Below are positions 10,481 to 18,918 of a stretch of DNA of 64,000 nucleotides, one piece after another. Every line of letters begins with the position of its first letter. Within the stretch, counting starts at the first letter, position 1. The translations under genes were made by a program, and so were the position numbers. The notes beneath the pieces are model-generated. The model was not told the DNA's origin and searched no databases. It saw only the letters and a list, made by a program, of their open reading frames with translations. Origin of the DNA: JAGNRR01 sp965230665 (GTDB taxonomy: Bacteria > Bacteroidota > Bacteroidia > Chitinophagales > Chitinophagaceae); contig CBDDLM010000004.1 in the NCBI GenBank assembly GCA_965230665.1, positions 2,232,001 to 2,296,000 of the forward strand, in the 5' to 3' direction.

Positions 10481-11217
10481 TAAGGGCAATACTTGTAGAT
10501 GATGAAATAAGAGCCATCAACAATCTTAAAAACCTCTTAGGTAGGCATTGTCCTCAGATTGAAGTCATTGGGACAGCTCAAAAAATTCATAATGCAGAAG
10601 TACTAATTCGGCAGGAGATCCCTGATGTAGTTTTTTTGGATATAGAAATGCCAGAGGGTAATGGGTTTGATTTATTGGATCGAGTTAAAGACATAAAACT
10701 GAATATCATTTTTGTAACAGCTTATGATCAATATGCTATTGATGCCTTTAGGGCAAATGCAGTTAATTATTTACTTAAACCAATTGATTCAGATTTTTTA
10801 GTATCCGCAGTTGCTCAGCTGAAGAAATATCTGGGTATGGGACGTAGTAACCTCAAGGAAGTTTTATCTTCTCTTGAGGAGATCAGTCGGGTTGAGCGTG
10901 TTAAAGTGCCTACAATGAATGGTTTTGATTTGGTTCCCGTTAATGATATTTTGTATTTTAAATCAAATGGAGCCTACACACTGCTAATACTTAAAACTGG
11001 AAATAAATTTTTACTATCTAGGAATATTGGATACTTGGAAAATCAATTAAGTGAACGTTACTTTTATAGAATTCATAGAGAATTTATTATCAACCTAAAT
11101 GAAGTGGATAAGTATAGCAAAGGACGAGGAGGGAATGTTGTCTTAAGTAATGGACTTTCATTACCTCTTGCTGTAAGAAGGAAGCGTAAGCTTCTAGAAT
11201 TACTGACAATTAGTTAA
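10477..11217 (+). CDS. LytTR-family response regulator
   Basis: 246 residues. The N-terminal receiver domain (about 1-120) has the acidic pair near the start (LVDDE), the phospho-acceptor Asp in VVFLDIEMP (about residue 55), the conserved Thr/Ala in FVTAYDQ and Lys in YLLKPID. The C-terminal LytTR DNA-binding domain (about 140-245) contains RVKVPTMNGFDLVPVNDILY, FYRIHREFIINL and LPLAVRRKRKLLE, typical of the AlgR/AgrA/LytR type. It overlaps the kinase gene by ATGA, so the two are translationally coupled and form a cognate pair. No terminator is obvious before the next gene 219 bp downstream, which it may regulate. Confidence 0.93.
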   Translation: MIRAILVDDEIRAINNLKNLLGRHCPQIEVIGTAQKIHNAEVLIRQEIPDVVFLDIEMPEGNGFDLLDRVKDIKLNIIFVTAYDQYAIDAFRANAVNYLLKPIDSDFLVSAVAQLKKYLGMGRSNLKEVLSSLEEISRVERVKVPTMNGFDLVPVNDILYFKSNGAYTLLILKTGNKFLLSRNIGYLENQLSERYFYRIHREFIINLNEVDKYSKGRGGNVVLSNGLSLPLAVRRKRKLLELLTIS

Positions 11218-11332
11218 TTCTATGTAGGATTTTGTCCAAAAAACCTTTGGTATTTCCCAATAATATTAGTTCCATTTAATGATTAAGGAATACATTAAAA
11301 TTACACGAAAGTGGTAGTATTTTTTTGGCTTA

Positions 11333-11347
11333 TGGCATGATAATTGT
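11333..11347 (+). promoter_or_regulatory. Sigma-54-like element before the repeat gene
   Basis: TGGCA, six bases, TTGT gives the GG-N10-G(C/T) spacing of -24/-12 promoters, with T in place of the usual C in TTGC. It lies about 90 bases before the ATG of the 18-repeat gene. A similar element precedes the gene at 20836, and rpoN is in this window. Only a reading by eye supports it. Confidence 0.35.
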
Positions 11348-11436
11348 GACACTTATCGTATTAAAATATAGCACGAAATATATATAAATTTATTAAATAT
11401 TTGTGATGTGTTTTTAACCAAAACCAACCAACCACT

Positions 11437-14400
11437 ATGAAACATTTTTCTACCTTTTACAGGATAGTTTTGTCTGTCCTTTGCACTCTAATTTTTTCTT
11501 CTACATTAAGCTATGCACAATGTAGTACCACAACAGCAACGATTACGCCAACCGCTTGCGGAAGTTATATCTCTCCAAGTACAAACTATACTTGGACCTC
11601 AACGGGTATGTATATGGATACAATCAATAATGCTGGTGGTTGCGATAGTGTGATTACTGTAGACCTTACGATTAATAATAGCACGAGTGCTACGATTACG
11701 CCAACTGCTTGTGGAAGTTATGTATCTCCAAGTACAAACTATACTTGGACAACTACAGGTATGTATATGGACACCATAACCAACGCCGCAGGTTGTGATA
11801 GTATCATCACTGTAGACCTTACGATTAATAATAGCACGACGGCAACGATTACGCCAACTGCTTGTGGAAGTTATGTATCTCCAAGTACAAACTATACTTG
11901 GACAACTACAGGTATGTATATGGATACGATTTCTAATGCCACAGGTTGTGATAGCATCATCACTGTAGACCTTACGATTAATAATAGCACAACGGCAACG
12001 ATTACGCCAACTGCTTGTGGAAGTTATATCTCTCCAAGTACAAACCATACTTGGACAACTACAGGTATGTATATGGACACCATAGCCAACGCCGCAGGTT
12101 GCGATAGTATCATCACTGTAGATCTTACGATTAATAATAGTACAAGTGCAACGATTACGCCAACCGCTTGTGGAAGTTATGTCTCTCCAAGTACGAATTA
12201 TACTTGGACAACTACAGGTATGTATATGGACACCATAGCCAACGCCGCAGGTTGTGATAGTGTGATTACTGTAGATCTTACGATTAATAATAGTACAAGT
12301 GCAACGATTACGCCAACTGCTTGTGGAAGTTATATCTCTCCAAGTACAAACTATACTTGGACAACTACCGGTATGTATATGGACACCATAGCCAACACAG
12401 CAGGTTGTGATAGTGTGATTACTGTAGATCTTACGATTAATAATAGTACGACCGCTACGATTACACCAACTGCTTGTGGAAGCTATGTCTCTCCAAGTAC
12501 AAACTATACTTGGACAACTACCGGTATGTATATGGACACCATAGCCAACGCTTCAGGTTGTGATAGTGTGATTACTGTAGACCTTACGATTAATAATAGC
12601 ACAACGGCAACGATTACGCCAACTGCTTGTGGAAGTTATATCTCTCCAAGTACAAACCATACTTGGACAACTACAGGTATGTATATGGACACCATAGCCA
12701 ACGCCGCAGGTTGCGATAGTATCATCACTGTAGATCTTACGATTAATAATAGTACAAGTGCAACGATTACGCCAACCGCTTGTGGAAGTTATGTCTCTCC
12801 AAGTACGAATTATACTTGGACAACTACAGGTATGTATATGGACACCATAGCCAACGCCGCAGGTTGTGATAGTGTGATTACTGTAGATCTTACGATTAAT
12901 AATAGTACAAGTGCAACGATTACGCCAACTGCTTGTGGAAGTTATATCTCTCCAAGTACAAACTATACTTGGACAACTACCGGTATGTATATGGACACCA
13001 TAGCCAACACAGCAGGTTGTGATAGTGTGATTACTGTAGATCTTACGATTAATAATAGTACGACCGCTACGATTACACCAACTGCTTGTGGAAGCTATGT
13101 CTCTCCAAGTACAAACTATACTTGGACAACTACCGGTATGTATATGGACACCATAGCCAACGCTTCAGGTTGTGATAGTGTGATTACTGTAGATCTTACA
13201 ATTAATAATAGTACGACAGCTACGATTACACCAACTGCTTGTGGAAGTTATGTCTCCCCAAGTACAAATTATACTTGGACAACAACTGGTATGTATATGG
13301 ACACCATAGCCAACGCATCAGGTTGTGATAGTATCATCACTGTAGATCTTACGATTAATAATAGCACGAGTGCAACGATTACGCCAACTGCTTGTGGAAG
13401 TTATATCTCTCCAAGTACAAACTATACTTGGACAACTACAGGTATGTATATGGATACGATCTCTAACACAGCTGGTTGTGATAGTATCATCACTGTAGAC
13501 CTTACGATTAATAATAGCACGAGTGCTACGATTACACCAACTGCTTGTGGAAGTTATATCTCTCCAAGTACAAACTATACTTGGACAACAACGGGTATGT
13601 ATATGGACACCATAACCAACGCCTCAGGTTGTGATAGTGTGATTACTGTAGATCTTACGATTAATAATAGCACGACAGCGACGATTACGCCAACTGCTTG
13701 TGGAAGTTATGTATCTCCAAGTACAAACTATACTTGGACGACTACTGGCATGTATATGGACACGATTTCTAATGCCGCAGGTTGTGATAGTATTATCACT
13801 GTAGATCTTACGATTAATAATAGTACTACAGCCACGATTACCCCAACTGCTTGTGGAAGTTATATCTCTCCAAGTACAAACTATACTTGGACGACTACAG
13901 GTATGTATATGGATACGATTTCTAATGCCTCAGGTTGTGATAGTATCATCACTGTAGACCTTACAATTAATAATAGTACTAGTGCGACGATTACGCCAAC
14001 TGCTTGTGGAAGTTATGTATCTCCAAGTACAAACTATACTTGGACAACTACAGGTATGTATATGGACACCATAGCCAACGCTTCAGGTTGTGATAGTGTG
14101 ATTACTGTAGATCTTACGATTAATAATAGTACGACGGCCACGATTACGCCAACTGCTTGTGGAAGCTATGTGTCTCCAAGTACAAACTATACTTGGACAA
14201 CTACAGGTATGTATATGGATACGATTTCTAATGCTGCAGGTTGTGATAGTATCATAACTGTAAACCTCACGATTAATACCCCCCCTGTGATTACAGTTAG
14301 TACTTCTACAGTAACAACTTGTTCAACCAGCACAGCTCATATTGTTGCAAATGGCGCCTTAAGCTATAGTTGGATGCCTGGAGGTGTACTGAATGATACA

Positions 14401-15615
14401 TTATTACTGCCCTCGAATGCAGTGAGTGGAATTTACACAGTAACAGGTACGGATGCTAATAGTTGTACAGGAACGACAAGCGTTTCAGTTATGGTCTCAA
14501 GTATCAATGGAGATTTGGCCCAATCGATGTCTAGCAATAGTGCATCGACGAGTGGCACACAGACAGATTCCTTGATTCATCCAAACGATGGTCAGTTGTA
14601 CAGTTATTTTGATGGTAGTTGTAATCTGATAGCGAGTATTCAGAAGAATATTGGAGGTGTAGATTTAGGATTTGTTCGTACTACAGTCACAGTAGGTTCA
14701 TCAGTATCGACGTATAATGGTCAGCCTTATGTGAGTCGTTGGTATGAGATTACGCCAACGAATCAGGCCTCGGCTTCTGTTACTTTATACATGACTCAAG
14801 ATGATTTTGATGTTTATAATACGTATGCGAGTGTTAATAGTTGGCCTTTATTACCAACGAATGGAGGCGATGCATCTGGTATTTCAAATTTACGTATTAC
14901 GAAGAATGACAATGGCGGTTTAGGAACGAATCCTTTGGTGATTACACCATCGAGTGTATTTTGGAATAGTAGTTTACTACGTTGGGAGATAACGTTTACG
15001 ACACCTGGATTCAGTCAGTTTAGAATACATGCGGTCAATGGAGGCAATGCTGCACTCCCCGTTTACTATAAGATGTTTAACGCATACAAATTTGGTCAGA
15101 CAGACGTCGTAGAGTGGGTGACTTCACAAGAGAGTAATAACAGTCACTTTGATGTACAGCGTTCTACTGATGGTATTAACTATAAAGTACTAGGTAGCGT
15201 TCGCAGTAAAGCAAATGCTGGTAATAGCGTGGAAGATCTTGCATACAGTTTTGTAGATAGAAAACCAGAAGTTGGTCATAACTACTACAGACTAGAACAA
15301 GTAGATCAAAACGGAAATAAGACATATACAGATGTCATTGATATCAACTGGAGTATCGTGGGAGATATCGTGAGTATTTATCCGAATCCAGTAAATGATG
15401 TACTGTATGTTGATATGACACTCCGGGAGGATGCTTTACTTGAAATTCGTCTTGTCGATATGAGTGGTCGAGTTGTAAAATCCATAATTGAAAGTGGAAC
15501 GAAAGGAACTAACAAGGTCAGGTTAAGTTTGAACGATATTGTCAATGGAATCTATAATATTCAGATATACAACAATGATAAGTTAACCCATATGGATAAA
15601 GTTTTTAAGAAGTAG
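11437..15615 (+). CDS. Secreted protein of eighteen 51-residue Cys-paired repeats with T9SS type A sorting domain
   Basis: 1392 residues with a signal peptide ending near YAQ (residue 28). Eighteen near-identical units of 51 residues follow directly, each of the form ATITPTACGSY, then SPSTNYTWTTTGMYMDTI, then GCDSVITVDLTIN. Each has exactly two Cys (ACGS and GCDS), suggesting one disulfide per repeat in an oxidised extracellular beta-fold. After the array come an Ig-like segment (about 950-1020), a region of about 230 residues, and a type A sorting domain starting VSIYPNPVND. Similar TACxSYxSPSGNYTWT-type repeats are known to me from other secreted Bacteroidota proteins, of unassigned function. 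Units 4-7 are copied exactly as units 8-11. The gene follows the kinase/regulator pair and ends at a strong terminator; a stalk-like adhesin is the likeliest role. Confidence 0.9.
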   Translation: MKHFSTFYRIVLSVLCTLIFSSTLSYAQCSTTTATITPTACGSYISPSTNYTWTSTGMYMDTINNAGGCDSVITVDLTINNSTSATITPTACGSYVSPSTNYTWTTTGMYMDTITNAAGCDSIITVDLTINNSTTATITPTACGSYVSPSTNYTWTTTGMYMDTISNATGCDSIITVDLTINNSTTATITPTACGSYISPSTNHTWTTTGMYMDTIANAAGCDSIITVDLTINNSTSATITPTACGSYVSPSTNYTWTTTGMYMDTIANAAGCDSVITVDLTINNSTSATITPTACGSYISPSTNYTWTTTGMYMDTIANTAGCDSVITVDLTINNSTTATITPTACGSYVSPSTNYTWTTTGMYMDTIANASGCDSVITVDLTINNSTTATITPTACGSYISPSTNHTWTTTGMYMDTIANAAGCDSIITVDLTINNSTSATITPTACGSYVSPSTNYTWTTTGMYMDTIANAAGCDSVITVDLTINNSTSATITPTACGSYISPSTNYTWTTTGMYMDTIANTAGCDSVITVDLTINNSTTATITPTACGSYVSPSTNYTWTTTGMYMDTIANASGCDSVITVDLTINNSTTATITPTACGSYVSPSTNYTWTTTGMYMDTIANASGCDSIITVDLTINNSTSATITPTACGSYISPSTNYTWTTTGMYMDTISNTAGCDSIITVDLTINNSTSATITPTACGSYISPSTNYTWTTTGMYMDTITNASGCDSVITVDLTINNSTTATITPTACGSYVSPSTNYTWTTTGMYMDTISNAAGCDSIITVDLTINNSTTATITPTACGSYISPSTNYTWTTTGMYMDTISNASGCDSIITVDLTINNSTSATITPTACGSYVSPSTNYTWTTTGMYMDTIANASGCDSVITVDLTINNSTTATITPTACGSYVSPSTNYTWTTTGMYMDTISNAAGCDSIITVNLTINTPPVITVSTSTVTTCSTSTAHIVANGALSYSWMPGGVLNDTLLLPSNAVSGIYTVTGTDANSCTGTTSVSVMVSSINGDLAQSMSSNSASTSGTQTDSLIHPNDGQLYSYFDGSCNLIASIQKNIGGVDLGFVRTTVTVGSSVSTYNGQPYVSRWYEITPTNQASASVTLYMTQDDFDVYNTYASVNSWPLLPTNGGDASGISNLRITKNDNGGLGTNPLVITPSSVFWNSSLLRWEITFTTPGFSQFRIHAVNGGNAALPVYYKMFNAYKFGQTDVVEWVTSQESNNSHFDVQRSTDGINYKVLGSVRSKANAGNSVEDLAYSFVDRKPEVGHNYYRLEQVDQNGNKTYTDVIDINWSIVGDIVSIYPNPVNDVLYVDMTLREDALLEIRLVDMSGRVVKSIIESGTKGTNKVRLSLNDIVNGIYNIQIYNNDKLTHMDKVFKK
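11536..14283 (+). repeat. Tandem array of eighteen 153-bp coding repeats
   Basis: The period is 153 bp (for example GCA ACG ATT at 11536 and GCT ACG ATT at 11689). All units are in frame and differ mostly at synonymous sites and at a few positions (Ile/Val after SY, the tetrapeptide before GCDS). A super-unit of four repeats (612 bp) is repeated exactly: 11962-12581 and 12574-13193 match base for base by eye. Confidence 0.95.
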
Positions 15616-15638
15616 TAGTAGTAATGCTTCGTAATCGG

Positions 15639-15667
15639 AACCCCACTTTTCCAAGTGGGGTTTTTTT
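15639..15667 (+). terminator. Rho-independent terminator of the repeat gene
   Basis: A 10-bp perfect stem (AACCCCACTT with AAGTGGGGTT) and a 4-base loop, followed by a T-run, lie 24 bases after the stop codon. Confidence 0.9.
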
Positions 15668-15715
15668 ATTCTTAATGAAACTGACAAATTGTAGAACTGA
15701 TTTATACATTTTGCC

Positions 15716-15723
15716 TAACTTTG
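15716..15723 (+). promoter_or_regulatory. TAnnTTTG promoter element (TAACTTTG)
   Basis: This is an exact match to the Bacteroidota -7 element. It overlaps the upstream TTG at 15721, so the protein probably starts at the in-frame TTG at 15730. No good TTTG was found at the expected upstream distance. Confidence 0.5.
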
Positions 15724-15729
15724 CCGCAC

Positions 15730-16116
15730 TTGAAACTAATTGCGAAAATATCATCTGTAATAACAGCTCGTCTGGTATTAGCGCTTTACCTGTTCCTTTT
15801 AGGAGGACAGTTCTATTTCCATCAACGTATTCATCACCAAGAGCTTCGAGCAGTTGGGTATGAAGTAGAGAAAAAGAGTAGCTGTTGCAGTATTGCACAT
15901 TTAAGCGAGGTAGAAGCTGAACATACGCATGTTGCTCAACATGAGCACTTTTGTAAATTCTGCGATAAAATATTTAATCCAACTCTTTTTAGTGAAGGAT
16001 TCTTTGAAATATCAGGAAATTCCCAAACTTTCACTAAAGAATTTCAGACAACCTTAGTTACGGGAGAATCTGAGTACTTCTCAATTTTTAGGAATAAGTC
16101 TCCACCCTTGGTATAA
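15730..16116 (+). CDS. Small Cys/His-rich membrane-anchored protein with CC and C-terminal PP motifs
   Basis: 128 residues from a TTG start, chosen because the -7 element covers the alternative TTG at 15721. It has one N-terminal hydrophobic segment (ARLVLALYLFLLGGQFYF), then a His/Cys-rich stretch with HQRIHHQE, SSCCSIAH, HTHVAQHEHFCKFC, and a C-terminus RNKSPPLV. The paired CC and the terminal PP recall small Bacteroidota proteins usually found beside TonB-dependent receptors for metals or cofactors; this is recollection, not a search result. The Cys and His residues could bind a metal. The neighbouring lipoprotein at 16208 is also of a type that often accompanies such receptors, yet no receptor gene is here. 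Function unknown. Confidence 0.6.
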   Translation: MKLIAKISSVITARLVLALYLFLLGGQFYFHQRIHHQELRAVGYEVEKKSSCCSIAHLSEVEAEHTHVAQHEHFCKFCDKIFNPTLFSEGFFEISGNSQTFTKEFQTTLVTGESEYFSIFRNKSPPLV

Positions 16117-16207
16117 GAATATTCACTGAATAACCAATTCAATTATCTATTATTCATATGACCTATGCAACGGGTTGTGTGGAATTCTTATTATCTAAAA
16201 AAATATT

Positions 16208-16771
16208 ATGAAATACATAAAAATTATATGCCTATTCTTTTTAGGTTCAACTATTTTATTCGGTTGTAAAAAAGAGAAAAAAACAGTAATTCCTAACGAA
16301 GAGGAGTTAATAACAACATTACGATACAACTTGGTACCATCTGGCGGAGGAGCTACAGTGCAATTTACCTTTACAGATTTAGATGGAGATGGTGGTAATG
16401 CGCCAGCTGTTGTTGGTGGAACTTTGATGGCTAATACAACATATAACGGAAGTATTGAGCTCTTAAATGAAACTGAGACACCAGCGGAGGATATTACCCT
16501 TGAAGTACAAGAAGAAGACGAAGAACACCAGTTCTTTTTTGAATCATTAGACGGCCTTGCGGCGACAATGAATTATGCAGATCAAGATGGTAATGGTCAA
16601 CCTTTGGGACTAAAGAGTACACTTGTAACATCGGGAGCTTCTTCTGGGAAAGTGCGTATTATCCTAAGACATGAGCCAAATAAAACAGCGCAAGGTGTTA
16701 GCGGCGGTGATATAACCAATGCAGGTGGTGAAACAGATATTGAAGTAGAGTTTCCAGTAACGATACAATAG
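16208..16771 (+). CDS. Lipoprotein of the group annotated 'type 1 periplasmic binding fold superfamily'
   Basis: 187 residues. Signal peptidase II motif: hydrophobic stretch LFFLGSTILFGC, with Cys near residue 20 followed by KKEKK. The mature part has the recurrent features I associate with this Bacteroidota lipoprotein group: NEEELITT, DLDGDGGNAP, NTTYNGSIELLNE, EEDEEHQFFF, LRHEPNK and a GGETDIEVEF tail. Members often lie beside TonB-dependent receptor genes; the ligand is not known and the fold name comes from automated annotation. The Asp-rich motifs may bind calcium. It lies 91 bp after the Cys/His-rich gene and ends before a strong terminator. Confidence 0.75.
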   Translation: MKYIKIICLFFLGSTILFGCKKEKKTVIPNEEELITTLRYNLVPSGGGATVQFTFTDLDGDGGNAPAVVGGTLMANTTYNGSIELLNETETPAEDITLEVQEEDEEHQFFFESLDGLAATMNYADQDGNGQPLGLKSTLVTSGASSGKVRIILRHEPNKTAQGVSGGDITNAGGETDIEVEFPVTIQ

Positions 16772-16785
16772 TACGGTTGCAGAAA

Positions 16786-16836
16786 TAAATCGGTTTTTAT
16801 GAACTTTTTTATAAAAAGAAGATTTCAACCGATTTA
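16786..16836. repeat. Perfect 10-bp inverted repeat with nested stem
   Basis: TAAATCGGTT (16786-16795) pairs with AACCGATTTA (16827-16836), and inside it TTTTTAT pairs with ATAAAAA. It lies just downstream of the lipoprotein stop codon and could be a transcript-end structure. Confidence 0.5.
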
Positions 16837-16862
16837 CTAAATCAATATATTCATTATAATTT

Positions 16863-16890
16863 AGAGGGAGTGCTGCGCATTCCCTCTTTT
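16863..16890 (+). terminator. Rho-independent terminator
   Basis: An 11-bp stem with one G-T pair (AGAGGGAGTGC with GCATTCCCTCT), a 3-base loop and a short T-run separate the lipoprotein gene from the peroxidase-like gene. Confidence 0.8.
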
Positions 16891-16922
16891 CTATTCGTAC
16901 CTTGTGCAACGAGCAGTACTCA

Positions 16923-17996
16923 ATGTCCCATTCTTATCTAAAAATAGATCGACCTAATGTACGATCATTTCTATTGTTCATATTGCTATTTGTTTCCTGT
17001 AAGAGTCGAATGAATAAAACTGAGGCATCCCAAAGACTAGGGCATTATCTTTTTTTTGACACACGTTTATCTCTAAATCATACCAAATCATGTGCAAGTT
17101 GTCATGATCCTCAATTTGCATTTACAGATGGTTACAGGAGAAGCGTTTCTCCTCAGGGAGAAAATCTGGAGCACAATGCTCCGAGTCTTTTAAATTCGGA
17201 GCACTATCATTTTTATGATTGGAATAATCCTAAGGCAAAAAATTATATTCAACAGATGCAACGTCCGCTTTACGGAAAGCACCCAGTAGAATTAGGCTTA
17301 GATATGCATTGGAATGAATGTTTAGCTTACTTAAATAACTCGTCTTTATATAGGCCACTTTTCAAACTACTTTACGGTTCAACGGATGTTACGATGGAAA
17401 GACTAGAACATGCACTTGCTGCCTATTTAGTAACTTTACGTTCTAGAAACGCACCATTTGATCAATATGTATCGGGTAATAAAATGGCATTATCCAATTC
17501 AGCGAAAAGAGGGTTGCTCTTATTTACGAGTGAAAAGTTGAAATGCGTTCAATGCCATATGCCACCTGATTTTACAAGGGTAACAGAAAGTAGTAAACTA
17601 GATGAGGTATATGCTAATATCGGTTTGTACAATATAGAGGGACGTAGTGAGTATCCGAAAAATGATAATGGATTAATACGGCATACGATGCAAGAAAATG
17701 ATAATGGTAAATTTCGTATTCCTTCTCTTCGCAATGTGGAGTTGACAGCTCCCTATATGCACGATGGAAGTGTAGCAACATTATCAGAGGTTATCGATAT
17801 CTATGCTCAAGGAGGACGAGGAGGTGAACGGAATACGCTTTATGGTAACGGACCGAAGAATAAAAACAAAAACCCGCTTATCACTGGTTTCAGTTTAAGC
17901 AAGAAGGAAAAATATGATTTAATTAATTTTCTAAAATCCCTTTCCGATACAAGCTATTTAGAAAAAAAGAGTTTCCGAAATCCCTTTGACCATTAA
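16923..17996 (+). CDS. Di-heme cytochrome c peroxidase/MauG-family lipoprotein
   Basis: 357 residues from ATG 16923; a TTG at 16902 would add seven residues but overlaps a TAnnTTTG-like element (TACCTTGT). A lipobox precedes the Cys in LLFILLFVSC. Two c-type heme motifs are present: CASCH (N-terminal domain, after RLGHYLFFDTRLS) and CVQCH (C-terminal domain, after SAKRGLLLFTSEKL). Also present are the family landmarks HNAPSLLN, RPLYGKHPVELG, FRIPSLRNVELTAPYMHDGS and TLSEVIDIYAQGG, where the Met of PYMHDG is the usual distal or axial ligand region. It probably acts in the periplasm on hydrogen peroxide or oxidises a protein partner as MauG does. It runs into the convergent lipoprotein gene, sharing the bases of their stop codons (TTAA). 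Confidence 0.9.
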   Translation: MSHSYLKIDRPNVRSFLLFILLFVSCKSRMNKTEASQRLGHYLFFDTRLSLNHTKSCASCHDPQFAFTDGYRRSVSPQGENLEHNAPSLLNSEHYHFYDWNNPKAKNYIQQMQRPLYGKHPVELGLDMHWNECLAYLNNSSLYRPLFKLLYGSTDVTMERLEHALAAYLVTLRSRNAPFDQYVSGNKMALSNSAKRGLLLFTSEKLKCVQCHMPPDFTRVTESSKLDEVYANIGLYNIEGRSEYPKNDNGLIRHTMQENDNGKFRIPSLRNVELTAPYMHDGSVATLSEVIDIYAQGGRGGERNTLYGNGPKNKNKNPLITGFSLSKKEKYDLINFLKSLSDTSYLEKKSFRNPFDH

Positions 17997-18916
17997 TGAA
18001 AATCAAGCATGCCCCATTTTCCATCTTTGCTTTTTGAGAAACGATATATTGTTTCTGGTTTTTCACTTTGAGCTGCAAGACTAAAGTTAAATTCTATTCC
18101 ATGAATTATCATATTCTTGTATTGATCAAACCGTATTTTTCGTGCGCGATCATCCCCACGGGGACCTAAAAGATCTAACGTAGTTTCAAATTGTTTATCT
18201 CCTTTAAAGGTACCTTCCTTGTCGAGCTTGATAGATAGAATATTAGGTGTACGTGCACTACCCATAAATAGTTTCTTTTCCCCATTTAGACCAACCACAG
18301 CTAGTCCAAGAGCATCAGTTCGATCTAATTGATCAACGATCTCCTTTGTATTTGGATCTATAACATAAATTATCCCTTTTTCCTCACTGCTTGAACTACC
18401 CATAACGGTGGCGGCATAGATTTTTTTGCCATGACAATCATAGTAGATACCTAATAATCCAAAGGGGTTATTCTGGTCTGTTTCAGGAATTGGGAGTTTG
18501 AACCAAGGTGCAAGTTCACCAGATTGATAATCAATTTTATAGATGGTGTTTAAATTTTCAGGAGTGAGGTCTAAAGTATTTACAACTGGTATACGATAGG
18601 TATAGGCATTCCCGAAATCATCTGTTGTGATGGAGCCCATATAGCCGTGTTGATTCCAACTTGGATGTTGGTAGGTTTTAGATACGGAATCATCTGTATT
18701 CTCTGGGATTTCAATCATTAATACACCTTTTTTCCGAGTACCCTCAGTGGAATATGCGGCTCTTTGAGCGACAAGTCCTGTTTTTTTAATAAAAGAAGGT
18801 AGTCTTCTGCAAGAGTTTATTCCTATACGATTAACCTCTTCAGGACTCATAGGGACCTCTTCCTTGCAAGAATCGAATGCAACAAGACAAATTAATGAAC
18901 AAATAAGATATTTCAT
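17993..18916 (-). CDS. Lipoprotein of unknown function, possibly propeller-like
   Basis: 307 residues with a lipobox (LICLVAFDSC, Cys near residue 17). The mature sequence has repeated short strands of the type FGNAYTYRIPV, KIYAATVMGS, GIIYVIDPNTKEIVDQLDRT and LFMGSARTPNILSIKLD, which suggest a WD40/SMP-30-like beta-propeller, but no family motif is decisive. An Asp/Arg cluster (GPRGDDRARKIRFDQ) is notable. It is separated by 2 bp from the upstream lipoprotein gene on the same strand, so they form an operon and are likely partners. Its stop overlaps the stop of the convergent peroxidase-like gene. Confidence 0.7.
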   Translation of the reverse strand: MKYLICSLICLVAFDSCKEEVPMSPEEVNRIGINSCRRLPSFIKKTGLVAQRAAYSTEGTRKKGVLMIEIPENTDDSVSKTYQHPSWNQHGYMGSITTDDFGNAYTYRIPVVNTLDLTPENLNTIYKIDYQSGELAPWFKLPIPETDQNNPFGLLGIYYDCHGKKIYAATVMGSSSSEEKGIIYVIDPNTKEIVDQLDRTDALGLAVVGLNGEKKLFMGSARTPNILSIKLDKEGTFKGDKQFETTLDLLGPRGDDRARKIRFDQYKNMIIHGIEFNFSLAAQSEKPETIYRFSKSKDGKWGMLDFH

Positions 18917-18918
18917 AA

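Noticed and set aside
11599..12048. Antisense ORF of 149 codons within the repeat array
   Set aside because: It is an opposite-strand shadow of the in-frame repeats and shows only their reverse translation, with no start context or family signal.
11536..14283. 153-bp repeats as a CRISPR-like array
   Set aside because: The units are contiguous, in frame and much too long, with no spacers; they encode protein repeats.
15605..15898. Minus-strand ORF across the terminator and the small Cys/His-rich gene
   Set aside because: It crosses the repeat gene's terminator and the start of a better-supported gene; no homology pattern.
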